Part shown: one piece after another, positions 35,831 to 47,693 of the stretch
Position numbering within the stretch: the stretch's first letter is position 1
Layout: each line of letters starts with the position of its first letter
Translations under genes and position numbers: made by a program
Notes under the pieces: generated by a model
What the model was told of the DNA's origin: nothing
What the model saw: the letters and a program-made list of their open reading frames with translations, nothing else
Databases searched by the model: none
Source of the DNA: Onchidella celtica
Taxonomy: Eukaryota; Mollusca; Gastropoda; Systellommatophora; Onchidiidae
Direction of reading: 5' to 3'
DNA length: 64,000 nucleotides
Assembly: GCA_963931925.1 (NCBI GenBank)
Contig: OZ007582.1
Span: 36,833,339 to 36,897,338 of the forward strand

Positions 35831-36721
35831 CTACGCAATACCATGGGAGATGATGGAGGAAACTAACACTAGCGCAGTACTCGCTACAACATACACAATC
35901 CAATCTAATTTGAAAAATCCGTTGCTATAGTGACGAGCGCCCTTCCCTCGACCGGAAGCGGCGCCATTATTGTCTGCATTGCTTTCGGAGACGATTTTCT
36001 TGGGAGCACTTTCGCCGGGTTCCTTCCCCTTGTCGGCCACCCCGCGAGGCGGCGAAATCGTGGTGACTCGGTAGTTTCCGGTGACCAGATTTTTGTTGAC
36101 AGATTCACATTTCTCCGTTCCGGGAGAGAAAAAAGCGTCTTTTCCGCAAATTTTCCCGCCTTGATTTGAGTTTTTCTGTTTAGCGGGTGTCCCTCGATTT
36201 GTGTCTGAATGTTCACTGTTGCTGTTGGCTCCACCAGAACTTCCCTGGTGTGTGCCTTTGTTGTGAGTGTTTTTCCTACGAGACCCATCGCTGTTGATGT
36301 GGTTACTGATGTCCCCGTTCTCGTCACCGTCATATTCATTATTATCACCTTTCGCCTGGGGCCTGTCTGTAACGTGATACGCTTTCTCGATTGCATTGTC
36401 ATCTACCAACACCTGCAGCACTACCTCTTCCGAGTCCTCATCCTTATCTGTATTCTCCTTCCCACCTTTCATGTTATTTACATTGTCGTCGGCGACCCCT
36501 TCCATTTCCACCCCACCTATCTGACCTTGACCTTTGCCCTTCCGACCCCGCCCACCGCCATCGCCACTCTCCGAGACTCTCTCGCCTTTCCCGACCACAA
36601 TCTCCGGCCCGTTCTCCACCACCCGGTTCAGGCGTGACATCGCCTTGGAACCCTCAGCCCAGCCTTCGTCAAAGACCCCGATAGAGGCAATGACCCGAGA
36701 AGGTGGTATACATGTAGCCAT
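35831..36721 (-). CDS. Open frame overlapping and following C1q stop; possible GPI-anchored tail
   Basis: A 296-codon frame in the +1 phase relative to C1q exon 3. Its first ATG (36721) lies inside the C1q domain coding sequence. From the C1q stop onward it offers 279 residues. These are hydrophilic, rich in Gly, Asn, Asp, Ser and Lys (SESGDGGGRGRKGKGQGQ; ENTDKDEDSEE; SGGANSNSEHSDTN). They end in about 22 hydrophobic residues (LDWIVYVVASTALVLVSSII) four or five residues before the stop. A hydrophobic C-terminus after a small-residue region is what a GPI signal looks like, and the upstream gene supplies a signal peptide. It has no ATG context of its own with a signal sequence. It could be reached by +1 frameshifting at 36668-36674, be intact in the genome with an assembly indel, or be a chance frame in a GC-richer 3' UTR. 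Confidence 0.45.
   Translation of the reverse strand: MATCIPPSRVIASIGVFDEGWAEGSKAMSRLNRVVENGPEIVVGKGERVSESGDGGGRGRKGKGQGQIGGVEMEGVADDNVNNMKGGKENTDKDEDSEEVVLQVLVDDNAIEKAYHVTDRPQAKGDNNEYDGDENGDISNHINSDGSRRKNTHNKGTHQGSSGGANSNSEHSDTNRGTPAKQKNSNQGGKICGKDAFFSPGTEKCESVNKNLVTGNYRVTTISPPRGVADKGKEPGESAPKKIVSESNADNNGAASGRGKGARHYSNGFFKLDWIVYVVASTALVLVSSIISHGIA
36668..36674 (-). promoter_or_regulatory. Candidate +1 frameshift site at the C1q stop
   Basis: The last sense codon and stop of the C1q frame read CTT TGA C. This is the same heptamer used for +1 frameshifting in bacterial release factor 2, and resembles in logic the NNN-TGA sites of animal antizyme. Slipping from CTT to TTT and continuing with GAC enters exactly the long open tail frame. 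No stimulator structure was tested. Confidence 0.3.
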
Positions 36722-39700
36722 GGAGATAGGAGGCGCGGCTGACGAGGATGAGCCACACTTGGTCGCCGGCTTCCATGTTCAAGATGGCGGTGTTGGAGGC
36801 TGAGGCCCAGTAAGGGATGCTTTCGGCCCAAATTGTGGCGATCATCTTGTTGTTCAGCACGAGCTCCACGGCTGCCTGCAGGACCAAAATAAAATAAAAA
36901 AAACAAAAGAAGAAAATACAAATTAATAGATGTCAACTAGTTATCAGATACAATAGTCAGTTTTTCATTCATCTTGTTATTATTGACTAATATCGCTAAT
37001 TCCTTATGTGGGTGCCTGGTAGGACTACCAGTAACAAACTAGCAAAGAAAGGGACGATAAATAATGTTATATTACGTAATCATAATATGTGATCTACATC
37101 CCACCTTCTAAAAAAAAAAAAAATTCTATGTTTGTTTGGATGCAAATGTGCCTGGGAAATTATCGATGCTGCTCGTTGACATAATTTTGTTTAAATGTGA
37201 AATACGATACAATATTAAACAAGCGTGAAGGGCCCGCTCTACGAACGGTATCAAGGGCGTAGTTTGAGATAAACTGGGCAGGTCTAGATGAGGCCTTGAC
37301 AAGGGATAAAGCTGAATCCGCCCCCCTTCCCTCTCCCGACCCACCCCCCCTCACACACACACACATACACACCCCAACCAATTTCTCCTATCCATCCCAT
37401 CTCTTTCTCTCTCCCACTCCCGTTACCCTGTCCCCCAATATATCTCCCTTGTCTCCCTCTAATCAATCCTCAGCTGGCTTGTTTTATTAATGTTTGACAG
37501 ACAATCACTTAATCTAAAATATCTTTAAAAGTGATGATTAAATCTTGATGAAATTTTAACATAGCATTACACATGTAATGGACATAACTCTACCAAAATT
37601 TCTCGCGGATTCATCAAAAGGATTGCGAGACATTTGGTGTCAATATTAGGGCAGTTTTGTTTATTTTATTACTCGATATATGCTTTATACTAACGTTGTC
37701 CGATCAGCTGGGCGTACGCGTTTTTGGAAAATTGAAGTGGGACGTCGGACAAGTAAAAGGTTGGTAAAACATTGGCTCAGAACAAAGCTTTTCCATTTTA
37801 ATCGAAAGGAAATGGCTTTCAAAAGATAAAGTGCGATGGGAGAAATGGATGAGAAATGAAAAAAAAAACAAGAAAAAAAAAAACCAAAAGACATCACCCG
37901 TTGTCTCCCTTGAGCGGCAATGGTCACAGAGAAAGTGTAGGTGCCGTTGAAAGGGGCAGTAAATCTTCCCGTCTCACGGTCGAAAGCCTCGCCCACATTG
38001 GTGAGAACCTTGTCGAACAGCAGGTCGGAGTTCTTGCTGACGGGTCCAGCATTTCTGTTGAGCCCTACAAAGAAAGCAACTCGAGCGCCCTCCTCAGAAC
38101 CTGCATACAAAATTAAAGCCACATTTTAACCCTTTCAGTACCGAAATAGCATCGCTGTTAACTCTTTAATACCCTACCAGTTACTGATGTTGGTTTTCTA
38201 TTACATGTTCTAGCTTTTAAATACACATGAATATTATAATTTAGATTCATATTTACATCGAAAGTAATTGAAATAAGTAGCTCTTTATATAAACAGGATT
38301 TGAGAAAATTGAGCTTTCACTGCGTCAGTAGCCAAGGGGTTAAGCAGGAACAGCTTTGAAAGGCTAATTAACCCTCAAGCGCCCGGGCAAAGGATTACCA
38401 TATCCAAAAAAAAAAAAAAAAAACGTGGTGCATATTGTCTTCAAATAATTAAACAAAATACAAAAACAAAAATTTTAATTTTAATTATTACTTGATCAGT
38501 CAGAAAGTGTTCCAAAACATATAGCATCGGATGCCAAGTGACACTGTTTTGAAATCGAACACTGAGTGCTAGGGGGTTAAATGAAGAGACACAGAGGAAA
38601 GAACACAGGCGTCACGGCGTCAAAGGAGTCCCATACTACTCCCCACCCCCCCCCCCACCCCCCAACAAACACAGACACACAGAATAAACGAGGTGATAAA
38701 CGAAACTTTTAAATGCCGGAATAATGTCATTGTAATCATATATCCAGTTGGGGGGGGGGGGGGATATCGGAAACAGGACATATAACCTACGTCAGCTACT
38801 GGACTGACAAGACGCATACATACATACATCAACTGCCAAAATCCTTAAATCACGAAGTACTAAATCCTCCCCCCCCCCCCCACACCCTGAAAGAAATACC
38901 CCAAAAATCAAAAATGTTATAAACAACTCAGGGTCACTGGTTTTTTAAATACTTTTTTTCAATATTGTTTTTAGTAAACCTTAATAACACCTTTTTCGGG
39001 GGCGGGGGGGGGGGGAGAAAATAAGCTTTCTGATCTGCACGGCTTTTACTCCTGAACTCGAATCGATCGACTGGGAGTCAAATTTGATACAAAGACAGTG
39101 GAATAGACCCAAGGAAACTGGATTTTAAAAAAGGACTCTTTCAAAACAAAAGAAAGGGAAAAAAAGGAAAGCCTTAAATCCCGGCATGTCACACTGACAC
39201 ACAGAGAATGAAAGATGGCTCTCCGTTCTCCTCCCTGTCTCCGAAACCGGTCAAAGAAATCTCACAATACTTTACTAATGAAAGATCACACAGCCGTGAC
39301 TTTTTCCGTCTCTACAGGGATTGAAAGTATCGATGCCATTCAAGGTTTTCTAAATTCGAATCCAATGTAACTCTTCCCTTTCCAAACACAAGAAAGTGAT
39401 TGCGGATATTTCAAAAAGAAACATGCCCGGGTACAAATGTGATCCTTTGTCTGTCTGGTCCACCATCGTTAACTCGCTTTGATCACTTCAGTTCCCATGT
39501 TTCCTGTAAAATTGTCTCTCCCCCCCTCTCCTCCCCCCCCCCCCACTCTCTTTCGGTGCCGTTCACCATTAGGCCATGCAGGCTGAAGCCTAGGGCCTCA
39601 AAATCTGTGGGGGTCTTGCCGTCTCAGGCCAGCCTGCATTATATTTTGTGAAACACGTAGCCTTTTCTATGATGTTAGAATGCACTGTAGTTTCTGAACA

Positions 39701-40305
39701 CCCCTAGGTGTGAAGATGGGGGTTTGGGAAGGGCCTCAGAGCCAGAATAGCCTAGGACCTCTCTTCATCTAAATCCGGCCCTACTCTCTCTCTCTTTCCC
39801 CCTCTCCCCACCCCCTCATCATTTTTGCCCTTCCTGTACAGTTTTGGCACTGGTTTATCCGCAACGGTCCCCCGGTGTGAGACTTGAATACAGCCATTTA
39901 CCGACTGTCCGCTCCACAATAGATTATCAGCTTGTATCTTGAACATTTCCGTCCCCGGACGTCTTCAGAGGGTTGGCTACTTGAGCTGTGAATACCCCTA
40001 TAATTACGCACAAGCCTACCTCCCATGCCGGGCTCTCCCGCCGGTCCTGGCTTGCCCGGGAAGCCCGGAGACCCCGGTTTTCCCGCGGGACCGCGAGGCC
40101 CTCTGATTGGCAGACTGACAGGCAAGCTCCGCCCGCTGCCGCACGTGACCTCCAGTTCGCACACGTCATCGTCCATGTCGTCATCGGCGCCTGACTCTCG
40201 TAGTTGGGCGCGGTTCCGGTTCCGGCGGGGTGTGCGTTTTGACGTTGTCATGGCAACGGAAACCACCAGCAGGGCAAAGAAGACGTCGACGTGTCCCAGT
40301 TTCAT
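36669..40305 (-). CDS. Secreted collagen-like C1q-domain protein
   Basis: Coding exons 40305-40020, 38100-37898 and 36875-36669 join in phases 1 and 0 by GT-AG splicing to 231 residues. Residues 1 to about 20 are a signal peptide (VDVFFALLVVSVAM). There follows a basic segment, an acidic run (DDDMDDD) and two cysteines (residues 49 and 55) that could cross-link chains. Nine Gly-X-Y triplets (residues about 69-95, GPAGKPGSPGFPGKPGPAGE) form a short collagen helix at the end of exon 1. The C1q jellyroll fills exons 2-3: ARVAFFVGLNRN, FDKVLTNVGEAFDRETGRFT, APFNGTYTFSVTI, then AAVELVLNNK, AGDQVWLIL and the final strand YMYTTFSGHCLY. It is a likely trimeric extracellular binding or lectin-like protein, as in molluscan C1q families. 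A strong acceptor (40316) lies 11 nt before the ATG, so a 5' UTR exon exists further upstream. For the stop context see 36668. Confidence 0.92.
37082..37680. other. C1q intron 2 simple sequence
   Basis: Intron 2 (36876-37897) holds poly-A runs, a C-rich/CA-rich patch with ACACACACAC near 37350, and CT-rich sequence. No exon signal. Confidence 0.5.
38126..38343. mobile_element. TTAA-type MITE, family A copy 2, next to C1q exon 2
   Basis: Flanked by TTAA at both ends. Ends CCCTTTCAGTACCG and, inverted, CCCCTTGGCTACTGACGC. Colinear with 8433-8664. Its edge lies 25 nt upstream of the acceptor of C1q exon 2 (transcript sense), so it may supply the branch-point region. Confidence 0.72.
38368..38580. 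mobile_element. TTAA-type MITE, C1q intron 1
   Basis: TTAACCCTCAAGCGCCC on the left and, inverted, TTAACCCCCTAGCACTCAG on the right. Only 24 bp separate it from the element at 38126. Weak interior similarity to 48345-48555 (AGCATCGGATGCC versus AGGCATCAGGTG). Confidence 0.6.
38581..40019. other. C1q intron 1, repeat and simple-sequence rich
   Basis: Poly-C and poly-G runs (38640, 38755, 38870, 39005, 39535). No exon with matching phases was found between 38104 and 40019. A spliced phase-0 or symmetric exon cannot be excluded, but none is suggested by the sequence. Confidence 0.5.
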
Positions 40306-40453
40306 CTTGGTATTTCTAGGGAAGAAAACATGAAAGAAAAAGTTTATGTATCAGCAAAATAATAAACATCTTTTCACCAAATCCTGCTGGTGGTTGGTAG
40401 GCCAGTCTGATATGGTCACCTCCTGTCCTATCAGTCTGTTATAATATATTATT

Positions 40454-40880
40454 GGGGACAAGGTGGTCTAGAGGCAAGGTGCTCGCCTCTCATACCGAGG
40501 GTACCGGGTTCAAAACCCGGTCGGTGCAGGCATGTTGGAAGTTTTGGGATTTTCATATTTTCGTGTCCCTGATCCTATTGGGGGATAGGATCGAGTACCT
40601 AATCTTCTCCGATAAGGACTAAAAAATTCGGAGGGCCCGTGTGCACGTTGCACACGTTAAAGATACCTTGACAGTTGGAAATCGAAAAGAGCAGGCCCGA
40701 CAGGCCGCTGCCAGGGCAAAATCAAATAAAATTCATCCCTCCTACCCCCCATCCGCATCTCCCAGTCCCGCCCCCCTCCAAAAAAAAACAACAAAAAACG
40801 CCGACCGGCGCTGCACTGTGGCGACTACGTGCCTGCTCCAGTTGTAACTGGGCTGCAATGACACAAGGGCAAATTTCCCA
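40454..40880 (+). mobile_element. tRNA-derived SINE, copy 3 (longest)
   Basis: Head GGGGACAAGGTGGTCTAGAG (box A) and GGGTTCAAAACCCGG (box B) with a plausible cloverleaf, then CAGGCATGTTGGAA, GGATCGAGTACCTAATCTTC, GTGCACGTTGCACACG and GCCGCTGCCAGGGCAAAAT. An A-rich link and a 3' part (GCCTGCTCCAGTTGTAACTG) follow; copy 4 also has this 3' part. Total about 430 bp. Upstream of the C1q gene, opposite strand. Confidence 0.88.
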
Positions 40881-41102
40881 AATAGGATTAAAGTAGTGCA
40901 CAAATACAACAAATACAAATTATTCTGTGTAGCGTCTTGATTTTTCCTAGCATAATGTGCGGCCTGAGTTTTTGTTCATTCCAGCTCCACTGTCTGCACA
41001 GCTGAAAAATTGGACGTTAAACGCTTGCATCTTCACTTATTATGGTAAGGAGTTAGAACAAATCGGAACTGTGAAACACCTTGATAAAGTGTCACAAGGC
41101 AT

Positions 41103-42229
41103 TGTCACAAATCCCAGACTGGGATATGTAATAATTATAACAAGACAACAATCACGAACGAACAAGTATAACACTTAACAGAACAACCCATCAGACTCAC
41201 ACATTTATTATACATAAACATAAAGATAATAGCGCAAATACAGACATTATGTTATTCAATTCAACTGCCGTACAACGGCCTTCTCCCGTACGCACACTTC
41301 CTCGGGTCCACAACCCGGTAGTTACTTTCTAAAGACACTTCGGTCTCAGCTTCTCCTCTCCATGTCTTAATAGCACATTAATATTTCAATGGCACCGCAG
41401 TCTCTCAATAGCCCCTTCCTATTGCCATAACACATTAGCATTCCAATAGCACATCAACATGGCAATAGCACATTAGCATTTCAATAGCACATCAACATGG
41501 CAATAGCACATTAGCATTTCAATAGCACATTCACGATCATATATACGTCCCTGTCGGTGGCCAGACTGCCACGACTCATGTGCTGCGACTGTCCTACACG
41601 ACAGCGTCACTCCTGGCCTATGTGTGGCCTTCGGCCCTATGCTGGCCTATCCCCTGTGCTCACCGTAGGCAGCGCTTCGGCCCGTCCCCGGCACCTACAA
41701 GAATAACATTACATTGGTATAATACCATACCACTTCTATTCACTTCACCCCTCATTACAACTCATGAAGCGGACACACAATAGTTCACATTTCACTCACC
41801 AAACATCCTACGGTAACACACCTCCACCGTAGTACACAATACTCACTCTCGCTACGAATCCATGAACTTAACTTACATCTATCGCTCATGGCGCACATTG
41901 CTATATACAGTATCAAGGACTTCCACATTCCTCACATATACTTATTTACATCATGCTAATAGACGAATATAATACATCAATCATAACTATTATCAATCAT
42001 CGTTTCACCTACCAGTCATCACTGGAAAAACACTACTCCCAAGTCTTCCGACTGCTCTCCTTATGTTCGCCCTCTGGGGCTTTCTCCTGCGTCCGCTTTC
42101 TTAGACGTCTTAGTGTGCAGTGATAGTAATACAGCGCTCTCGCCTCATTCAGACCCCCCCCCCCACTCACAACATGCACGCTTTCCCCTCTTCTCGTAAC
42201 TACTGATCCTCGCTCACTCGCTCGTGACA
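41103..42229 (-). mobile_element. Solo LTR, family 1 copy 2
   Basis: Inverted relative of 10770-11636: ends TGTCACAAATCCCAG and CGCTCACTCGCTCGTGACA as seen on the plus strand. A perfect 5-bp duplication GGCAT flanks it (41098-41102 and 42230-42234). At 1127 bp it is longer than copy 1. Most of the difference is an extra segment of about 300 bp near 41695-42015, which opens and closes with GTAGGTG on the minus strand. No internal retroelement genes. Confidence 0.85.
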
Positions 42230-42885
42230 GGCATCTTAAATTTAATGTCAAAGTGCGCATTTGTTATAGCTCTTCTATACCACAAGATCTCCATGTTTTT
42301 CAGAAAATGGTGATAGAACTAAACAAGAACTAAGGTCACTTGGTATCGTGTCGACGTGCTTCCACGAAACTCAAATTCAAGCAAACCCATCTAACTGTTA
42401 AGCCATCTACTTCAGGACATTTATCTGTTAAACTCCCAGTGTCCAGAAACTTAACTAATTTACTTCACCAGTAACTTCTGAAATGTGCCAAAGTGATATT
42501 TCAATTAGACAAACAAAATGAACAAAAAAAAATAATGAAATTTTGCATATCGAGGGCTGTACGGTAAGCTAGCGTAAATCGGTTTTTACAATTTTCCCAG
42601 AAAAGAAAACAACTGTACTTCTTTTTTAATTAGACGATATTAACGATGTATTAAAAAAAAAAGAAAAAAGTTATTAATTTCACCCTTTTGTTTCAGAATT
42701 TACCCCCCCCCCCACACACACACACACACCCTTATAACACAACCCGCATGCTGTCAAGGGCTATAAACCTACCAAATACGTGTAGACTATCTCAATTTTT
42801 TTTTCAAAAAGTCGAGTCACGATAGTTTACCAGGCAGCCCTCGATATTTATGATTGTATGAATCGAACTATGAATAACATGTATA

Positions 42886-43066
42886 CAGTGGCGGACCTAT
42901 AGTTCTGAGGCTCCGAAGCTTTAACTGTTATGGGGCGTCTTCGCAACCAGCAAACATTAGGGCAACATCCAAAATTCACACCAAGAAAAAAGTTACTTTG
43001 GGGCCCTTCCGGGATTAAGGGTCCTGAAGCTTGAATGCCATTAGTTTCATGGTACATCCGCCACTG
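42886..43066. mobile_element. hAT-like MITE, family C copy 1
   Basis: Ends CAGTGGCGGACC and GGTACATCCGCCACTG. Flanks CATGTATA and CATGTAAT match at 6 of 8. Same family as 45691-45872 and the fragment at 34285. Confidence 0.72.
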
Positions 43067-43284
43067 CATGTAATTATTTATCATGAGATATTATTTGTTG
43101 ATAAAATAGTTAGGAAGTATAATACAAAAACAGCGAGGGAGTTTTGAACTTTTGAGAAGGGGAATTTCGTTAACACATTGTGGTCGTAAGAGGACTTTAT
43201 TTTGTACACCAAGGGCAACTGCATTACACAATGACATCGATGTTCGGGCGCACGTGTGTACAGAATGACTGTTTCTGTGTGTGT

Positions 43285-43288
43285 GTGT

Positions 43289-43334
<46 letters not shown>

Positions 43335-43560
43335 CAGAAAGAATGGAGGGACAGTGATAGAGATAATCAGAAAAACAGAGAATTACGAGAGAGGCAGGAA
43401 GGGGAGGGGGAAGGGAGGGAGAGAATGACAGAGAAAGAGTATAGAGACAGGAAGAATGGAGAAGCAGTTCGAAAGATTATGAGAGAGACAGAAATGAGAG
43501 AGACAGAGAGAGAGGGGGGAGAGGAGACAGAGAGAACGGAGGGGCAGTGAGAGGGACACA
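43285..43560. repeat. GA-rich simple sequence
   Basis: (GA)n followed by degenerate GAGAGACAGA-type purine tract, then (AGAC)n near 43570-43630. Reading frames through it are low-complexity artefacts. Confidence 0.9.
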
Positions 43561-44194
43561 GAAATATGAGACAGACAGACATGCAGACAAACAGACAGAC
43601 ATGCATACAGACAGACAGACGGACAGACAGAAAATCAGAGAATGCATTATAAGATCTCTGATTCAAACAAATGAAGCGAAACTCCTGGGAACATTCATCC
43701 ATCAGTACACTTGAAACAAGAACAACAAAACAACATCAATGTTGAACTTACAAATCATCTCCTCCTTATTCACTGAACGCAAACTCCTTACATTAAACTC
43801 AGCCAACCATCCATGAGCGTAATGCCATCAACCCTTTGTAAAGATGTTATTTTTAGTATGAAAACAAGACAAATTGTCGTAATGAACAACCCTGTGGCTT
43901 CTTTATATGGAACTAATCGGGGAAATTCGGCCATGCACGGTTTTAACGAGACCTGAAATTAACCCTAATGAAGTGAAACCTGGTATTTGACTTAGTTCTC
44001 ATAGATGAGAGTGGCTCTTAAACTGGAGAATGCAGGTCAAATCCACTGTGGAATACCGTTTTATTGAATGCTCTCCATGTGTTCTACCTTTCTGTCTGGG
44101 TTATAATGTCTACACGAGTTCTAGTTTCTTTTGGTTAATAAAAATAGAACTTGAACAAGGAATACCGAGGGGTATATGCCAAATTGTTACCTAC

Positions 44195-44700
<506 letters not shown>

Positions 44701-45091
44701 AGATTTTCTCACGTTTCCTGTAAAATTTGGCTTTTTGCCGTATAACTTATTTTGTCATAGAACGACAACATTCTATTTCTCCTCTGCCCCCTGCCCCCGC
44801 ACCCCCCCCCCCTTTTCATCATTCCCCATTTGTCATCCACCTGCTGTACTTGAGTCTATCGCCAACATCTCCTCTCTCCAGAGCTACCGGTGGGGAATTC
44901 GACCCGGGAGAGGGTTAAGCCTGGCAATGAATAAAAGCTAAAACCAGTTTCGTGTTCATAACAGAATCTGGCACAAATGAGCTGCATTGAAATGTATGGC
45001 TAAATTGGGAAATAAAAGTGGAGGTGGGAGGGGGAGGGGGTCTGAGTTCTGGTGAGAAAATTTGAGATTGGAGGCTAAGGGGAAGACAGAA

Positions 45092-45305
45092 CCCTTTCTC
45101 TCTCTCTCATCACTTCCCCTCTCTTTCTTTCACCCTCTTTCTCTCTCTCTCTCTCTGTCTCTCTCTCTCTCTCACCCTCTTTGTCTCCCTCCTCGCTCTC
45201 GCTCGCTCACATCCCCTTGCTCTCTCTCAATCCTCCTCTTGCTCTCTCATCTTCTTTCTCTCTCACTCGCTCTTTCTCTCTGTCTTTCTCTCTCTCTCTC
45301 TCGTA
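45092..45305. repeat. CT-rich simple sequence
   Basis: Mostly CTCTCT with TTTC and CCCT interruptions. The Ser/Leu-rich open frame through it is an artefact. Confidence 0.9.
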
Positions 45306-45690
45306 TGATTATGTCAGTGCGTTTAAGTAACTGTCAAGTGAGAGCAATGAGAACGTCTCTGAAAATACAATAAACCTCATCTGTGGTCACTAATATGGTT
45401 CAGTTAAGTCATGAAAATTGACAGGTATACCGTCTTTACAAAGGCTCCATCACCATTTTGATAAAATGTAATTTACATAAGCGGAGAGGCGCGAGTGCTG
45501 CATGGCCAAACGACGCCAGCTTGTTGTCCAGAGTTTCCCAACAGGCTTTTCCTTCACATCGTGTAGGTACAGCTACTACAACGAATTGTCTACTTACTAC
45601 ATCGTAAAGTTGGCGCGTACCTTGCTACCACCCCGCCTCCCCTTGCATTTACTTACACATGTACATGTATCACTTCTACCTGCTACCATA

Positions 45691-45872
45691 CAGTGGCGGA
45701 TCTACCATGAAACTAACCAAGTTTAAGCTTCAGGACCGCTAGTTCCATGGGGCTCTGAAGAAACTTCCTTTTTACTGAGTGAATTTTGGATGTTGCCCTA
45801 CTGTTGCTAGTTACACAGGGGCCTTAAAACAGTTCAAGCTTCGGGGTCCCAAAAACTGCAGACCCGCCCTTG
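45691..45872. mobile_element. hAT-like MITE, family C copy 2, intact target duplication
   Basis: Starts CAGTGGCGGATCTACC and ends GACCCGCCCTTG. The 8-mer CTACCATA is perfectly duplicated (45683-45690 and 45873-45880), as expected for hAT insertion. No coding capacity. Confidence 0.85.
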
Positions 45873-46194
45873 CTACCATATGAAGACAAATGTTGCCATT
45901 TGCTCTATTAAAAGCCATAACTGGTATTTCTTACGCAGATACGAGATACACCCACGAGACCGCTACGTTCCCGCGCCGATACGAGGCCGGGACACTCTGT
46001 GTACGAGTTTCAGCCTTCCCTAAGTGGAAACTCTTTAATTGCTATTGCCGGGGGCCTTTGTATTATTTCCTCATAGAAACCCTCGTTTTCGACGACCGTA
46101 TCCTACTGTTAACCGTAAAATACAGTTGCTTTATTCTTTTTCTCTGAGTTTATAAAATGCAGCCATTTCTTGTAGCGACACATCGTGGTGTATT

Positions 46195-46445
46195 TGCCAT
46201 ATTATTGTATGTGACATTTTTCAGATTTTGACCTTTGTCCTGAAAGCAGTTCTCTCACTCCCGACTTTAATATGTATAGGTGCCATTCCAATTGGTTGAG
46301 TTTCGATTTGAAAGACAGAAGGAAAAAAACAAAACCCTGATTTTACACACCTGTTCAAAGTTTCAGTCCTCATTTTCTCGAAAAGCCAAATGTGCACATA
46401 CAACAATATGGAAAATACCCGACGATATTGCCACAGAAAGTAAAA
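46195..46445 (+). repeat. Dispersed repeat (7.2/44.2 kb family)
   Basis: Carries GTTCTCTCACTCCCGACTTT, TGATTTTACACACCTG, CAGTCCTCATTTTCTCGAAA and ACAACAATATGGAAAATACC. It is uninterrupted at the point where the copy at 44195 contains the CTGT array. Confidence 0.65.
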
Positions 46446-46636
46446 TATTTGTCATTAAATGTCAATAAATTCTTTTTGAGACCACGTTTAGAATAAATGA
46501 ATACACCTATGAAATGATCACGGGTTACGTCTGGCGTGCACAAGCGACTCGGATGCAGTACAGTCCCGTCGCGTTTTTAAACATCTAGGTGAATGCATGA
46601 TGTGCACACATGCAAGACGCGGGATCTGCCCAGAGT

Positions 46637-46753
46637 CAACGAGGACATGAAACTACTACACGACTGCAATGCGACAACGAGGACATGAAACTACTACACG
46701 ACTGCAATGCGACAACGAGGACATGAAACTACTACACGACTGCAATGCGACAA
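46637..46753. repeat. 38-bp tandem repeat, three units
   Basis: Three identical 38-bp units (CAACGAGGACATGAAACTAC ... GACTGCAATGCGA). Confidence 0.95.
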
Positions 46754-47660
46754 CGTCGCAAGTGCGCCTGACCTTCGAGGAAAAAAACTTATAGTTCCCC
46801 TAATCAAAAATTCTTTCTTCTATGCCTGTCCTTCATTTCAGCGCGAAGCTACCACAAAATACAAAGACAATGGAAACAGCAACAGCAACAACAAAAAAGA
46901 GAATAGCAATGCCCGAGAGCATGGTGAAAACAAAAACCCTCACAATTAAATGTATGATAAAACTACTACATGTACATGTTTGTCCCTGATCGTTCCTGTA
47001 TAAACTCAGTGAGTTGTCAGAAGTCCCAAACTCAATGATACCTTCTCATAATTGAAGGACTTACTCTCTCATCATGCCAAATCACAGACTACTGACATAC
47101 AGAACAAAACTGTTTTCTCGCAAGGTATAGAATACCGGCTATAACTGTGTGCCTCATTCAATCTAATAACAACAGTCCTGGACGAATGAGTTTTACTTAG
47201 AAACCAGTGTACTCGCTGAACTTGATACACATCTATACAGCCTGACTCGAAGACCAGAATGGACTTAGGTACAGTATGGAACCAACCTCTCCAATTTAAA
47301 GAATATTTTCGTCTTCATTACAGAGCTCCAATCAAGAACTACACTTCGCTTTCGAAAGACCAGCCACATTCCCATCTTACACACACAAAAAAGCAGGTAT
47401 ATTTAAAAGAAAATTATACTAACTCGCCCAGCAATAAAGTGGACGCTAAAATCATTTTGGTGTTTTTCCCAAGATGGCACCAATATCAGAGCTAATGAAG
47501 GCAATTATGTCTGGCCGATCTCAGACAAAACTGGGACAATAACTTGTCATTACAGCGGGTCACAGACCCAGGTTCATTGCCATCAATCAGAACATTCCGC
47601 ATGGGATCAGATTTCCAAACACACACAATGAAAATACTGACGAAAACAAGCGGCGGTTGC

Positions 47661-47693
<33 letters not shown>

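Noticed and set aside
35905-36402. 165-residue minus-strand frame in another phase within the C1q tail region
   Set aside because: Lower-complexity shadow frame without hydrophobic end or link to an upstream exon.
36209-36637. 142-residue plus-strand frame opposite the C1q tail frame
   Set aside because: Best explained as the antisense shadow of a GC-richer segment; no start, splice or domain support. It does count as a warning that openness here is partly compositional.
40454-40530. A possible genuine tRNA gene
   Set aside because: The head lacks intact acceptor pairing and is followed by a body shared by three other copies, so it is a SINE.
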